Of a stretch of DNA of 64,000 bases, positions 1-8,511 are shown piece by piece (within the stretch, counting starts at the first letter, position 1; every line of letters begins with the position of its first letter). Under the pieces are notes generated by a model. It searched no databases. It worked only from the letters and a program-made list of their open reading frames with translations, and was not told where the DNA came from. Origin of the DNA: Agathobaculum ammoniilyticum (lineage in GTDB: Bacteria; Bacillota; Clostridia; Oscillospirales; Butyricicoccaceae); assembly GCF_025567315.1 (NCBI RefSeq), contig NZ_JAOQJE010000002.1, forward strand, positions 186,001 to 250,000, read 5' to 3'. Both the position numbers and the translations under genes were made by a program.

Positions 1-1394
1 GCCTGTTCGAGGTCAGCGGCAATTTTACCGCGCAAAATGTGCTATGCGCATCGTATACGGGCGATGGGACAACGTTCACCTTTACGCTGCGGGACGACGT
101 GACGTTCTGGTCGGGCGAGAAGCTGACTGCGGCCGACGTGGTCGCCAGCCTGCAGGCCGCGCAGTATAATGAGGCGTCGCCGTACCATAACCGGCTGGTC
201 GAGGCTGCCTCGATCGAGGCGCTGTCCGGCAGCGAGGTGCGTATCGTGCTGTCCTCGCCCAACATTAATTTCCCCCGCCTGCTCGACATCCCGATCTACC
301 GGCAGGGTTCGGCCGAAAGCGGCGACTTCGCCGACGGGACCGGCCCGTTCCAGCCGGTCAAGGACGGCAACCAGTGGAAGCTGGAGGCCAATGAGAGCTG
401 GCACGGCGGGTTCCTCGGCTCCATCCGCCATATCACGCTGGTACCCATGACACGGGCGGACGCCGCGGAATCCAGCTTCCGCACAGGGGATGTTTCCCTG
501 CTGCGCGAGCCGCGCATCGCACCTGACGGGGCGAGTACGATCATCGGCGGGTCGATCGACACCGTGCGCACCGCGAGCGCGGACCTGCATTACCTGGGCG
601 TCAATTACAGCAACCCCTATCTTGCCAACGCCAAGGTGCGGCAGGCGCTCAGCGCCGCGCTCGGCCGGCAGAGCCTGTGCGACACGCAGCTGCAGACCTT
701 TGCCGCGCCGGCGGTCTTGCCGGTCAATCCGCAGCCCGCAGCCGACGGGCTGACGCTCAATATGTCCGCCGATACCGAGACCGCCGCGCGTCTCCTGCGC
801 GAGGGACTGGAGCAGGCCGGCGGCGCGGGGGACACGGGACAGGACGACGGCGAAACGGATACGGGTGAGGAAGACGCCGACGGAGAGGCCGGCGGGACGG
901 ATACCGGCAGCGGCGGCGCGTCCGGCGGGGACGCGGCCCTGTCCATCCGGCTGCTCGTCAACGCCAACAATACGTTTAAGGTGGCGGCGGCGGAACAGAT
1001 CGCGGCCTCCTGGAAAGCGGTCGGCGTGTCGGTGACCGTGGACCGGCAGCCGTATGAAACCTATGTGTCCATGCTGCAGTCGGGCGATTTTGACGTATAT
1101 TATGGGGAAACGCTGCTGACGCCGGATTTTGACCTGCGCCCGCTGCTTTCCTCCGACGGCAGCCTGAACTACGGCGGCTATTCCAGCCAGACCATGTCCG
1201 CCGCCGTCGCAGCCGCGCGCAGCGGTGACAATCTCGCGGCGTTCTACACGGCGTTCGCGGAGGAAATGCCCTTTATCCCGATCGCGTTCGAGTGCGGGCA
1301 GCTGATCATCCGCAAGGGCCTGATCGATAATTTCAGCCCCGCGCCGTACAATGCGTTTGCAGGGCTGGAGGAGTGGACCTCGTCCGGCGAATAA
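1..1394 (+). CDS. ABC transporter substrate-binding protein, family 5 (5'-truncated)
   Basis: C-terminal part of a peptide/nickel-type extracellular solute-binding protein (SBP_bac_5). The reading frame is open from base 3, so the gene begins before the window and the N-terminal signal peptide is not seen. Family features are the block around TFTLRDDVTFWSGEKLTAAD, the later HYLGVNYSNPYL segment, and a C-terminal half with an ATP-independent ligand-binding fold layout. Near bases 810-935 there is a low-complexity insert very rich in Gly, Asp, Glu and Thr that is not part of the usual fold and probably forms a flexible surface loop. The protein would sit outside the membrane and deliver oligopeptides or a similar ligand to a permease encoded upstream. 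The exact ligand cannot be read from the sequence. Confidence 0.85.
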   Translation, partial: LFEVSGNFTAQNVLCASYTGDGTTFTFTLRDDVTFWSGEKLTAADVVASLQAAQYNEASPYHNRLVEAASIEALSGSEVRIVLSSPNINFPRLLDIPIYRQGSAESGDFADGTGPFQPVKDGNQWKLEANESWHGGFLGSIRHITLVPMTRADAAESSFRTGDVSLLREPRIAPDGASTIIGGSIDTVRTASADLHYLGVNYSNPYLANAKVRQALSAALGRQSLCDTQLQTFAAPAVLPVNPQPAADGLTLNMSADTETAARLLREGLEQAGGAGDTGQDDGETDTGEEDADGEAGGTDTGSGGASGGDAALSIRLLVNANNTFKVAAAEQIAASWKAVGVSVTVDRQPYETYVSMLQSGDFDVYYGETLLTPDFDLRPLLSSDGSLNYGGYSSQTMSAAVAAARSGDNLAAFYTAFAEEMPFIPIAFECGQLIIRKGLIDNFSPAPYNAFAGLEEWTSSGE

Positions 1395-1410
1395 GCGGCG
1401 GACGTTCTGT

Positions 1411-1445
1411 GAAAATGAGCGCGGGGCGCTCATTTTCTTTTTGAT
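1411..1445 (+). terminator. Rho-independent terminator after the solute-binding protein gene
   Basis: A GC-rich stem, AAAATGAGCG pairing with CGCTCATTTT around a short loop, is followed by a run of Ts. It lies 17 bases after the stop codon and separates this gene from mnmA. Confidence 0.8.
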
Positions 1446-1477
1446 GGCAGCCCCGAACAGTAGGAGATTTTACAAGA

Positions 1478-2497
1478 ATGATGGAAAAAGTTGTGTTAGG
1501 ATTATCAGGCGGCGTGGATTCCGCGGTCGCGGCGGCGCGCCTGCGCGCGCAGGGCTTTGCGGTATACGGGCTGTTCCTGGAGGTCGGTTTGGGCGGCACG
1601 GAGGCCGCGCAGCAGGCGGCAGACGAGCTGGGCATCCCGCTTTACGTCGCGCACCGGCGCGAGGCGTTCGAGCAGCAGGTGTGCGCCTATTTCGTGGACT
1701 GCTACCGCACCGCGCGCACGCCTAACCCGTGCGTGGTGTGCAACCCGCTGGTCAAGTTCCGTGCGCTGACCGACTATGCGGATGAGATCGGCGCGCCCTA
1801 TGTCGCCACCGGCCACTACGCCCGCACCGGACGGGACGCGCAGGGGCGCGCGCTCCTGCTGCGCGCCCGCGCGGAAAAGGATCAGACCTATATGATGCAC
1901 CGCCTGCCGCGGCGGACGGTCGCGCGCTGCCTGTTCCCGCTGGGGGAAAGCGCGGGTAAGGACGAAACCCGCGCTGCGGCGCGCGATATCGGCCTGTCCG
2001 TGTCCGAAAAGCCGGACAGTATGGATATCTGCTTCATTCCGGACGGGGATGTGCAGGGCTGGCTCGAGCGCCACGGCGCGGCCTGCCCGCCGGGCAATTT
2101 TGTGGACGAGGCGGGCAATGTTCTGGGGCGGCACAAGGGGCTGCACTGCTATACGGTCGGCCAGCGCAAGGGGCTGGGCGTGGCTGCGGCAGGCCGCCTG
2201 TTCGTCCACGCGCTGCGGCCGGAGACCGACGAGGTGGTGCTGTCGCTCGAGGACGTGTTCGAAAAGGAAATCAAGGTGCGCGACGTACACTACATCGCGC
2301 CCGAATACGCGGAAAACGGCGCGTTCCCCTGCGAGGTGCGCGTGCGCTTTTCCAGGCGCAGCGACCGCGCGCTGGTTTATCCGGAGGCCGGCGGCGCGCG
2401 CATCATGTTCGAGGACGTGGTCCGCGCGCCCGCAAGGGGGCAGAGCGCGGTGTTTTATGACAACGATATTGTGATCGGCGGGGGCTTTATCTGCTGA
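1478..2497 (+). CDS. mnmA: tRNA-specific 2-thiouridylase MnmA (TrmU)
   Basis: Uses ATP and a sulfur relay to place sulfur on U34 of tRNA Lys, Glu and Gln in the cytoplasm. The N-terminus carries the PP-loop signature SGGVDS (residues about 9-14). The catalytic cysteine region NPCVVCN and the second catalytic cysteine in MDICFIPD are both present. The length of 339 residues is slightly below the usual 355-370 but has all core blocks through to the C-terminal barrel. The ATG follows AGGAG. A second ATG immediately after it is equally possible. A cysteine desulfurase that could feed it lies at 20817-21944. Confidence 0.95.
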   Translation: MMEKVVLGLSGGVDSAVAAARLRAQGFAVYGLFLEVGLGGTEAAQQAADELGIPLYVAHRREAFEQQVCAYFVDCYRTARTPNPCVVCNPLVKFRALTDYADEIGAPYVATGHYARTGRDAQGRALLLRARAEKDQTYMMHRLPRRTVARCLFPLGESAGKDETRAAARDIGLSVSEKPDSMDICFIPDGDVQGWLERHGAACPPGNFVDEAGNVLGRHKGLHCYTVGQRKGLGVAAAGRLFVHALRPETDEVVLSLEDVFEKEIKVRDVHYIAPEYAENGAFPCEVRVRFSRRSDRALVYPEAGGARIMFEDVVRAPARGQSAVFYDNDIVIGGGFIC

Positions 2498-2547
2498 GCC
2501 CGCCGGGGCGCGGATGGCCGCGACCGCTGCATAGAGAGGGGGATACC

Positions 2548-3450
2548 ATGAGGGAAAATCACAGGCTGCAGGGGCATTTGCTCGCTATGCTGACTGTGCT
2601 GGTATGGGGTACGACATTTGTTTCGACCAAGGTGTTGCTGCGCGCGTTCACGCCGCTGGAAATCATGGTCGCCCGCTTCGGGCTGGGCTTTGTGGCGCTG
2701 TTCGCCGCAGGGCGCGGGCTCGTCAGGCCGCAGAAATGGCAGCATGAGCTGCTGTTCGCACTGGCGGGGCTGACCGGCGTGTCGCTGTACTTTCTGATGG
2801 AGAATATCGCGCTGACCTATATTTCCGCGTCCCTGGTCGGCGTGATCGTGGCGGCGGCACCGCTGTTCACCGCGCTGGTCGCGGCGGTCGTGCTGCGCGA
2901 GAAACTCAGCCGCTGGTTTTTCCTCGGCTTTGTGTGCGCGATAGCGGGTGTGGCGATGACGTCGCTGGCGGGGGTGAGCGAGCTGAACCTCGACCCGCGC
3001 GGCGTACTGCTCGGCGTGGGGGCGGCGTTTGTTTGGGGCGTGTATTCGGTGATCGTGCGCAAGCTGGGCGCGATGGGCTACCGCACCGTGCCGCTGACCT
3101 GCCGCATTTTCGGCTACGGCCTGTTGTTCCTGCTGGTGCCCGCCCTGCTCGAGGGCTTTCCCGCGCCGCTGTCTGCATGGACCGAGCCGCTTCACGTCGC
3201 GAACCTGCTCTTCCTCGGCCTGCTGGCCTCCGCGACCTGCTTTGTGACCTGGAACCGGGCGGTGTTCCTGCTGGGGCCGGTCAAGACCAGCGCGTACATC
3301 TATGCCACGCCGGTGATCACCATTATCAGCTCGGCGCTCATCCTGCACGAAACTATGACGCCAATCATGTGGCTGGGCACCGTGCTGGCGCTGGCCGGCC
3401 TAGTGCTCTCCGAGCGGCGGGAAAAGCCGGCGGGCGGAGAGGACGCATAA
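2548..3450 (+). CDS. EamA/DMT-family transporter
   Basis: A 300-residue integral membrane protein with ten predicted hydrophobic segments arranged as two EamA repeats. The first repeat starts with HLLAMLTVLVWGTTFVSTKV and the second with GAAFVWGVYSVIVRKLG, both typical of the drug/metabolite exporter superfamily. The substrate is unknown; family members export amino acids, nucleotides or other small metabolites. It starts 50 bases after mnmA with a strong GAGAGGGGG ribosome binding site, and may be cotranscribed with it. Confidence 0.9.
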   Translation: MRENHRLQGHLLAMLTVLVWGTTFVSTKVLLRAFTPLEIMVARFGLGFVALFAAGRGLVRPQKWQHELLFALAGLTGVSLYFLMENIALTYISASLVGVIVAAAPLFTALVAAVVLREKLSRWFFLGFVCAIAGVAMTSLAGVSELNLDPRGVLLGVGAAFVWGVYSVIVRKLGAMGYRTVPLTCRIFGYGLLFLLVPALLEGFPAPLSAWTEPLHVANLLFLGLLASATCFVTWNRAVFLLGPVKTSAYIYATPVITIISSALILHETMTPIMWLGTVLALAGLVLSERREKPAGGEDA

Positions 3451-3463
3451 GGGCATAAACGGA

Positions 3464-3498
3464 AAAAGGGCGGAAGCCATAGCGGCTTCCGCCCTTTT
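3464..3498. terminator. Bidirectional terminator between the DMT transporter and recG
   Basis: The stem AAAAAGGGCGGAAGCC / GGCTTCCGCCCTTTT has A-rich and T-rich flanks, so it can end transcription from both the rightward transporter gene and the leftward recG. The recG stop codon overlaps its right edge. Confidence 0.85.
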
Positions 3499-5542
3499 AG
3501 TTGAACACCTCGTCGTCCCGTGCGGCGAACATGCGCTGCACGCGCGCAGATAAGGTTGGATAGCCCTCCAGACGCGGATCGGCGGCAAGAATGGCCTCGG
3601 CCTCCTCGCGGGCGGACTGCATGAGTGCGAGGTCGGCCGCGAGATCAGCAACATGCAGCGCAGGCAGGCCGTGCTGCCGCCGGCCGAAAAAGTCGCCCGG
3701 CCCGCGCTGGGCGAGGTCGGCGCGCGCGATCTCGAACCCGTCGCCGGTCCGGCACAGGATTTTCAGGCGTTCGCGGGCAGATTCTCCCTTGTCCGCGCCG
3801 AAAAACACGCAGTAGGACTGCCGCGGCCCGCGCCCGACCCGCCCGCGGAGCTGGTGGAGCTGGGACAGGCCGAAGCGGTCCGCGTCCTCCACTACCATCA
3901 GGTTGGCGTTCGGCACGTCTACGCCGACCTCGATCACGGTCGTGGCGACCAGGATATCATACTGCCGCGCGGCGAAATCGCGCATCACCTGCTCCTTGTC
4001 CGCGTTTTTCATGCGGCCGTGCAGCACGGCAACGCGGCGGTGCGGCAGGGCGGCCTGCAGGTCCTTTGCGTGCTGCTCCGCGCTTTTGAGGTTTAATTCG
4101 CCCTCCTCGACCAGCGGGCAGACGACGTAGGCCTGCCCGCCTGCCGCAATCTGCTTGTCGATAAAGGCGGTGATGCGCCGGCGCATATTTTCTCCCACCG
4201 CGTAGGTCTCGACCGGACTGCGGCCGGGCGGCAACTCGTCCAGCACGGATACGTCCAAGTCGCCGTACAGAATGAGCGCGAGCGTGCGCGGAATGGGCGT
4301 AGCTGACATGACCAGCACATGCGGCGTTTCCCCCCCCTTGGCCGAAAGCGCGGCGCGCTGTGCCACGCCGAAGCGGTGCTGCTCGTCCGCAATGACCGCG
4401 CCCAGCCGGTGAAAGGCCACGCCCTGCTGGATGAGCGCGTGCGTGCCGACCACGACCTGCGCCGCGCCGGTTTCGATTGCGGCGAGCGCGGACCGCTTCT
4501 GCGCCGCGGTCATCGAGCCGGTGAGCAGGGTGCAGGAAATGCCCAGCCGGCCCAGCAGGGGGGCGAGCGTTTCCGCGTGCTGGACGGCGAGGATCTCGGT
4601 CGGCGCCATGAAAGCGGCCTGCCAGCCGTTCTGCGCGGCCAGCGCGCACAGCGCTGCCGCCACGACCGTCTTGCCCGAGCCGACGTCGCCCTGCACCAGC
4701 CGGTTCATCGGCCTGCCGGAGGCGCAGTCCGCCGCGACCTCCCCGATCGCGCGGCGCTGCGCGCCCGTGGGGGCGAAAGGCAGCGCGTCCAGATAGGCGT
4801 CCAGCCCGCTCTGCGCGAAAAGGATGCCGGAATCGGCGCGGCGGCGCTCCTTGAGCTGCTGCAGGCCGCAGCACAGCAGGAACAGCTCCTCGAACACCAT
4901 GCGGCGGCGCGCCTCGGCAACTTCGTCCGCTGTCTGTGGGCGGTGGATGGCGGCCAGCGCGTCGGCCGCGTCCGGCAGGCGGTATTTGGCGCGCAGCACC
5001 TCGGGCAGCGGGTCGGGCCAGTCGCCCGGCACGGCGGCGAGCGCGGCTTCGGTCACGCGCTCCAGGTCGCGCTGGGTCAGCCCCGCGGTCAGCGGATAGA
5101 CCGGCACGATGCGGCCTGGGTGGTCCGCGTCCGGCGCGACCTTTTCGGACTGGGGCGAAATGAGCGTCCGCGCGCGGCCAAAGCCCTGTATGCGGCCGTA
5201 AAACACATATTCCTGCCCCGCGCGCACCAGCGCGGCGGCGTAAGGGTTGTTGAACCAGGTGACGTGCAGTAAGCCGGACTCGTCAAAAATCGTGCATTTG
5301 ACCAGCGTCAGCCCCTTGCGGATGCGGCTGAGCTTGGGTTCGGTACCCACGACCGCGCGGACGGTGTATTTGTCCTCCGCGCCGATATCCGCGATGCGGG
5401 TGATGCGGGTGCGGTCCTCATAGTCGCGCGGATAGGTCTCAAGCGCGTCGCGCAGGGTGCGGATGTGCAGTTTTTCAAACAGCTTCGCCTTTTTCGGGCC
5501 GATGCCCTTGACGAATTGGATGCTGTCGTCCAGTGCCGGCAT
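3497..5542 (-). CDS. recG: ATP-dependent DNA helicase RecG
   Basis: Branch-migrating helicase that rescues stalled replication forks and Holliday junctions. The protein has 681 residues, the usual RecG length. An N-terminal wedge/OB domain is followed by a helicase core with Walker A GDVGSGKT, the DEQH box in IADEQHRFG, SATPIPRTLAL, and motif VI in QLRGRVGRG. The start ATG has AAGGAG nine bases upstream. The gene follows lexA by 12 bases on the same strand, and its ribosome binding site overlaps the lexA end, so the two probably form an SOS-controlled operon. The same gene also neighbours yloU/yloV in other Firmicutes. Confidence 0.96.
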   Translation of the reverse strand: MPALDDSIQFVKGIGPKKAKLFEKLHIRTLRDALETYPRDYEDRTRITRIADIGAEDKYTVRAVVGTEPKLSRIRKGLTLVKCTIFDESGLLHVTWFNNPYAAALVRAGQEYVFYGRIQGFGRARTLISPQSEKVAPDADHPGRIVPVYPLTAGLTQRDLERVTEAALAAVPGDWPDPLPEVLRAKYRLPDAADALAAIHRPQTADEVAEARRRMVFEELFLLCCGLQQLKERRRADSGILFAQSGLDAYLDALPFAPTGAQRRAIGEVAADCASGRPMNRLVQGDVGSGKTVVAAALCALAAQNGWQAAFMAPTEILAVQHAETLAPLLGRLGISCTLLTGSMTAAQKRSALAAIETGAAQVVVGTHALIQQGVAFHRLGAVIADEQHRFGVAQRAALSAKGGETPHVLVMSATPIPRTLALILYGDLDVSVLDELPPGRSPVETYAVGENMRRRITAFIDKQIAAGGQAYVVCPLVEEGELNLKSAEQHAKDLQAALPHRRVAVLHGRMKNADKEQVMRDFAARQYDILVATTVIEVGVDVPNANLMVVEDADRFGLSQLHQLRGRVGRGPRQSYCVFFGADKGESARERLKILCRTGDGFEIARADLAQRGPGDFFGRRQHGLPALHVADLAADLALMQSAREEAEAILAADPRLEGYPTLSARVQRMFAARDDEVFN

Positions 5543-5554
5543 AGGCGTCGCTCC

Positions 5555-6145
5555 TTAATATTCCCGATAGACCGCTTTGACCACGCCGAGGATCTGGCAG
5601 CCCGTACCGTTGATAGGCGGGTAGGCCGGATTTTCCGGCATCAGCCATACGCCGTCCTGCGTGAGGTTCAGCGTTTTGCAGGTGGCCTCGTCCTCCAGCA
5701 GGGCGATGACGATATCGCCGCTGCGAGCCTGCGCGTCCTGCCGGACGATGACGAGGTCGCCGTCCAGGATGCCGGCGCCGGTCATGGAATCGCCGCGGAT
5801 GCGCAGGGCATAGTATTCCCCGCCGCCGGCCGCCGGCTCGAACGGGACGTATCCGATATGCTCCTCCACCGCAAGGATGGGCAGGCCGGCCGTTACCCGC
5901 CCGAGGATGGGGACGCGCGGCACCATGGACGGGCCGCTGACCGGCGTCAGCGCGCGGGATTTATGTTCGCTCGGCTCGAGATAGCCCGCCTCCTGCAGCT
6001 TTTTCAGATGCGCGTGTACGGTCGAGGGGGAACGCAGGTCCATTTCAGCGCAGATCTCTCGCACGGAGGGCGGGTAGCCATGCTCCAGGGAGAATTCGCT
6101 GATATAATCGAGGATGCGCTGCTGTTTTGGGGAAATTTTTTTCAT
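5555..6145 (-). CDS. lexA: LexA SOS repressor
   Basis: Represses DNA-damage genes and cleaves itself when RecA filaments form. The 196 residues start with a winged helix-turn-helix (residues 1-65, with QQRILDYI and GYPPSVREIC) and end with an S24 peptidase domain. The Ala-Gly cleavage site is seen in VTAGLPI. The catalytic Ser is in GDSMTGAGI and the Lys is in EDEATCKTL. AAGGAG precedes the ATG. Two boxes matching the Gram-positive LexA operator lie in its promoter, which fits autoregulation. It is the first gene of a lexA-recG operon. Confidence 0.96.
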   Translation of the reverse strand: MKKISPKQQRILDYISEFSLEHGYPPSVREICAEMDLRSPSTVHAHLKKLQEAGYLEPSEHKSRALTPVSGPSMVPRVPILGRVTAGLPILAVEEHIGYVPFEPAAGGGEYYALRIRGDSMTGAGILDGDLVIVRQDAQARSGDIVIALLEDEATCKTLNLTQDGVWLMPENPAYPPINGTGCQILGVVKAVYREY

Positions 6146-6178
6146 GGGGTCTGCACTCCTTCACACCTTGCCTGAAAG

Positions 6179-6190
6179 GAACATACGTTC
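6179..6190. promoter_or_regulatory. LexA operator (GAAC-N4-GTTC)
   Basis: GAACATACGTTC is a perfect match to the Gram-positive SOS box core. It lies just downstream of the predicted lexA transcription start, 34 bases before the lexA ATG. Confidence 0.85.
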
Positions 6191-6201
6191 GCATTTTCTT
6201 C

Positions 6202-6230
6202 ATTATACCGTATTATGGCGGGAAAAGCAA
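6202..6230 (-). promoter_or_regulatory. lexA promoter
   Basis: Reading leftward, TTGCTT (6230-6225) and TATAAT (6207-6202) are separated by 17 bases. The -35 side overlaps the second LexA-like box at 6229-6240 and the -10 is next to the perfect box at 6179-6190. Confidence 0.75.
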
Positions 6231-6240
6231 ACATTTGTTT
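6229..6240. promoter_or_regulatory. Second, imperfect LexA-like box
   Basis: AAACATTTGTTT keeps the AAC-N4-GTT core with altered outer bases. It touches the -35 element of the lexA promoter, so LexA bound here could block RNA polymerase. It may also influence the divergent asp23 promoter. Confidence 0.5.
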
Positions 6241-6290
6241 CTATTGTTGCCGGAAATTTATAGATTCATGACATGCTTTCCGCATTTTGC

Positions 6291-6319
6291 TTGTATTTAC
6301 AGGGCATTTGATATAAAAT
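6291..6319 (+). promoter_or_regulatory. Putative promoter of asp23-yloV
   Basis: TTGTAT and TAAAAT are separated by 17 bases. The start codon of the Asp23 protein follows 48 bases downstream. The -10 region is AT-rich (GATATAAAATATAAG) and clearly stands out from the GC-rich background. Confidence 0.55.
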
Positions 6320-6366
6320 ATAAGATAAGTAACCAGACAGCCAACCAATCACAGGGAGGGTTTTCT

Positions 6367-6717
6367 ATGACGATCAAGACTGATCTTGGATATATCGAAA
6401 TCACAAACGAAGTGCTGGCCGGCATCGCGGGCTATGCGGCTTCCTCCTGTTTTGGAGTGAAGGGCATGACCATCCGCTCGATGTCGGACGGACTGGCGCA
6501 CCTGCTCGGACGGGAGAACCAGTCCCGCGGCGTTAAGGTGGCCGAGGCACCGGACGGCGGCGTCGATATCGACCTGCACATCGCGGTGGAACACGGGGTG
6601 AACATCGCGACCGTGTGCCGCTCGATCATCGGCGAGGTGCGCTACCATGTGGAGCGTCTGACCGGTGTAGACGTAAAAAACGTGGACGTTTATGTGGAGA
6701 GCATTCGCGCGGACTGA
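6367..6717 (+). CDS. Asp23/Gls24 family protein (YloU-like)
   Basis: A 116-residue protein of the alkaline-shock Asp23/DUF322 family. The signature GYIEITNEVLAGIAGYAASS is followed by a GVxGM-type segment and the C-terminal VDVYVESI strand. A longer open frame exists upstream, but the ATG at 6367 is the one with a good ribosome binding site (GGGAGGG). In B. subtilis and relatives the orthologue yloU always precedes yloV, as here. Asp23 proteins sit at the cytoplasmic membrane face, and their exact role in envelope stress is unclear. Confidence 0.9.
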   Translation: MTIKTDLGYIEITNEVLAGIAGYAASSCFGVKGMTIRSMSDGLAHLLGRENQSRGVKVAEAPDGGVDIDLHIAVEHGVNIATVCRSIIGEVRYHVERLTGVDVKNVDVYVESIRAD

Positions 6718-6810
6718 TAAGCAGGGGGTGCAGACCCCTGTATCCCCATACCGCCGCCGTTCGCGGGGCGCGGACGCGGTCTGAAAACAGAGATTAGGGA
6801 GAGTATGCAT

Positions 6811-8460
6811 ATGGCAGATCAGAAAATAGACGGCGCGCTTTTCAAATCCATGGTGATCGAGGGCGCGCTCGCCATTGCGGAAAACAAGGAGCGCGCCAAT
6901 GAACTGAATGTGTTCCCCGTACCGGACGGCGATACAGGCACCAATATGTCCATGACCATGGCGTCCGCCATGACCGAGCTGGACAAGCTGGAGGAGCCGA
7001 CGCTGGCAAAGGCTGCGGACACGGCCGCCTCCGCGCTGCTGCGCGGCGCGCGCGGCAATTCGGGCGTTATCCTGTCGCTGCTGTTCCGTGGCATGGCGAA
7101 AAAGTTGCGCGAGGCGGAGCAGGTGGACGGGCGTGCGCTGGCGCTCGCGCTGCGTGAGGGCGTGGACACCGCCTACAAGGCGGTCATGAAGCCGGCCGAG
7201 GGTACGATCCTGACCGTGTCGCGCGTATCCGCCCAGCACGCGGTCGAGGCCTGTCAGGCCGATTCGGCGCTGTCCGCAGAGCAGGTGCTTTGCGCAGTCC
7301 TCGAACGCGGGCGGGAGGCGCTCGCGGAAACCGTACACCAGAACCCCGTGCTGGAAAAGGCGGGCGTGGTGGACGCGGGTGCGTTCGGCTTCCTGACCAT
7401 CCTGGAGGGCATGCTGGACGGGCTGCGTGGCGTCCGCAAGGAGCGCGCGGCCGCGCAGCCGGCGGCGAAGGCCGCCGCGGACTTCGCCGCCATTGCGGAC
7501 GAGGAGATCACGTTCACCTACTGCACTGAGTTCATTGCCGCGCGCAAGGACAAGGCCCGCAACGTCGGCCGCCTGCGCGCGATCCTGAGCGATATTGGGG
7601 ATTCGCTGGTTGTAGTGGAGGATGACGACATCGTTAAGGTGCATGTGCATACCGACCAACCGAACAGAGCGCTGGAGGAGGGGCTGAAATTCGGCCCGCT
7701 GCTCACGGTCAAAATCGAGAACATGCGCGAGCAGCACACCGCCAAGGTGATCGAGGGTACGGCGGACGCGCCGGCCGAGCGCGTGATCGCCCCGCCGGAG
7801 AAAAAATACGGCTTTGTCGCGGTCGCGGCGGGCGACGGCCTGAAAAATGTGTTCACTGACCTGGGCGTGGACATGGTCGTGCAGGGTGGCCAGACCATGA
7901 ACCCCTCGACCGACGATATCGTGCGTGCGGTGGACGCGGTGCCGGCGGAAACCGTGTTCGTGCTGCCCAACAATAAAAACATCATCATGGCGGCGGAGCA
8001 GGCCGCGCACCTGGCGGAGGGCAAAAAGCTGGTGGTCGTGCCGACCCGAACCATTCCGCAGGGGATTTCCGCGATGCTCGCCGCCGATCTGGACAGCGAG
8101 CAGGACAGCGGCCTCGCGGCGGCGATGGCCGACGCGGCGGCGCAGGTGCGCAGCGGACAGGTGACCTACGCCGCGCGCGACAGCGAGTTCGACGGAAAGA
8201 AAATCAAACAGGGCGAATACCTGTCTCTGTGTGAAGGCAGGCTGTGCGCGAGCGGCCGCGAAAGCGTGGTGCTTAAAAAGCTGGTGCGCGAGATGGTGAC
8301 CGACGACAGCGCGTTCGCCACCGTGATCTACGGCGAGGGCGTCAGCGCGGAGCAGGCCGCCGAGGTGGAGGCGTTGCTGCGCCGCGAGAACAAGGATATG
8401 GAGATCTCGGTCATCGACGGCGGACAGCCGGTGTACTATTATATCCTGTCGGTAGAATAA
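6811..8460 (+). CDS. DAK2-domain fatty acid kinase-like protein (YloV/FakA family)
   Basis: About 549 residues. The N-terminal DAK2 kinase domain has NVFPVPDGDTGTNMSMTM and the RGARGNSGVI block that bind nucleotide and Mg2+. The C-terminal half is the DegV-like/FakB-binding region, with PNNKNIIMAAEQAA typical of YloV. The family phosphorylates fatty acids held by FakB (DegV) proteins so that exogenous fatty acids enter phospholipid synthesis. I prefer the ATG at 6811 because AGGGAG is nine bases upstream; an ATG two codons earlier is possible. It lies 93 bases after asp23. No fakB/degV gene is in the window. Confidence 0.9.
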   Translation: MADQKIDGALFKSMVIEGALAIAENKERANELNVFPVPDGDTGTNMSMTMASAMTELDKLEEPTLAKAADTAASALLRGARGNSGVILSLLFRGMAKKLREAEQVDGRALALALREGVDTAYKAVMKPAEGTILTVSRVSAQHAVEACQADSALSAEQVLCAVLERGREALAETVHQNPVLEKAGVVDAGAFGFLTILEGMLDGLRGVRKERAAAQPAAKAAADFAAIADEEITFTYCTEFIAARKDKARNVGRLRAILSDIGDSLVVVEDDDIVKVHVHTDQPNRALEEGLKFGPLLTVKIENMREQHTAKVIEGTADAPAERVIAPPEKKYGFVAVAAGDGLKNVFTDLGVDMVVQGGQTMNPSTDDIVRAVDAVPAETVFVLPNNKNIIMAAEQAAHLAEGKKLVVVPTRTIPQGISAMLAADLDSEQDSGLAAAMADAAAQVRSGQVTYAARDSEFDGKKIKQGEYLSLCEGRLCASGRESVVLKKLVREMVTDDSAFATVIYGEGVSAEQAAEVEALLRRENKDMEISVIDGGQPVYYYILSVE

Positions 8461-8470
8461 AAAACAGCAG

Positions 8471-8497
8471 ACGCCTCCCGTCGGGGGAGGCGTTTTG
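8471..8497 (+). terminator. Terminator after yloV
   Basis: ACGCCTCCC / GGGAGGCGT stem followed by TTTTGTTT, 10 bases after the yloV stop. Confidence 0.85.
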
Positions 8498-8511
8498 TTT
8501 GGAGAAGGACC

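Noticed and set aside
42..1433. Long minus-strand open frame opposite the solute-binding protein
   Set aside because: It is the mirror of a clear coding region in GC-rich DNA, has no ribosome binding site and an Arg/His-rich composition typical of antisense shadows.
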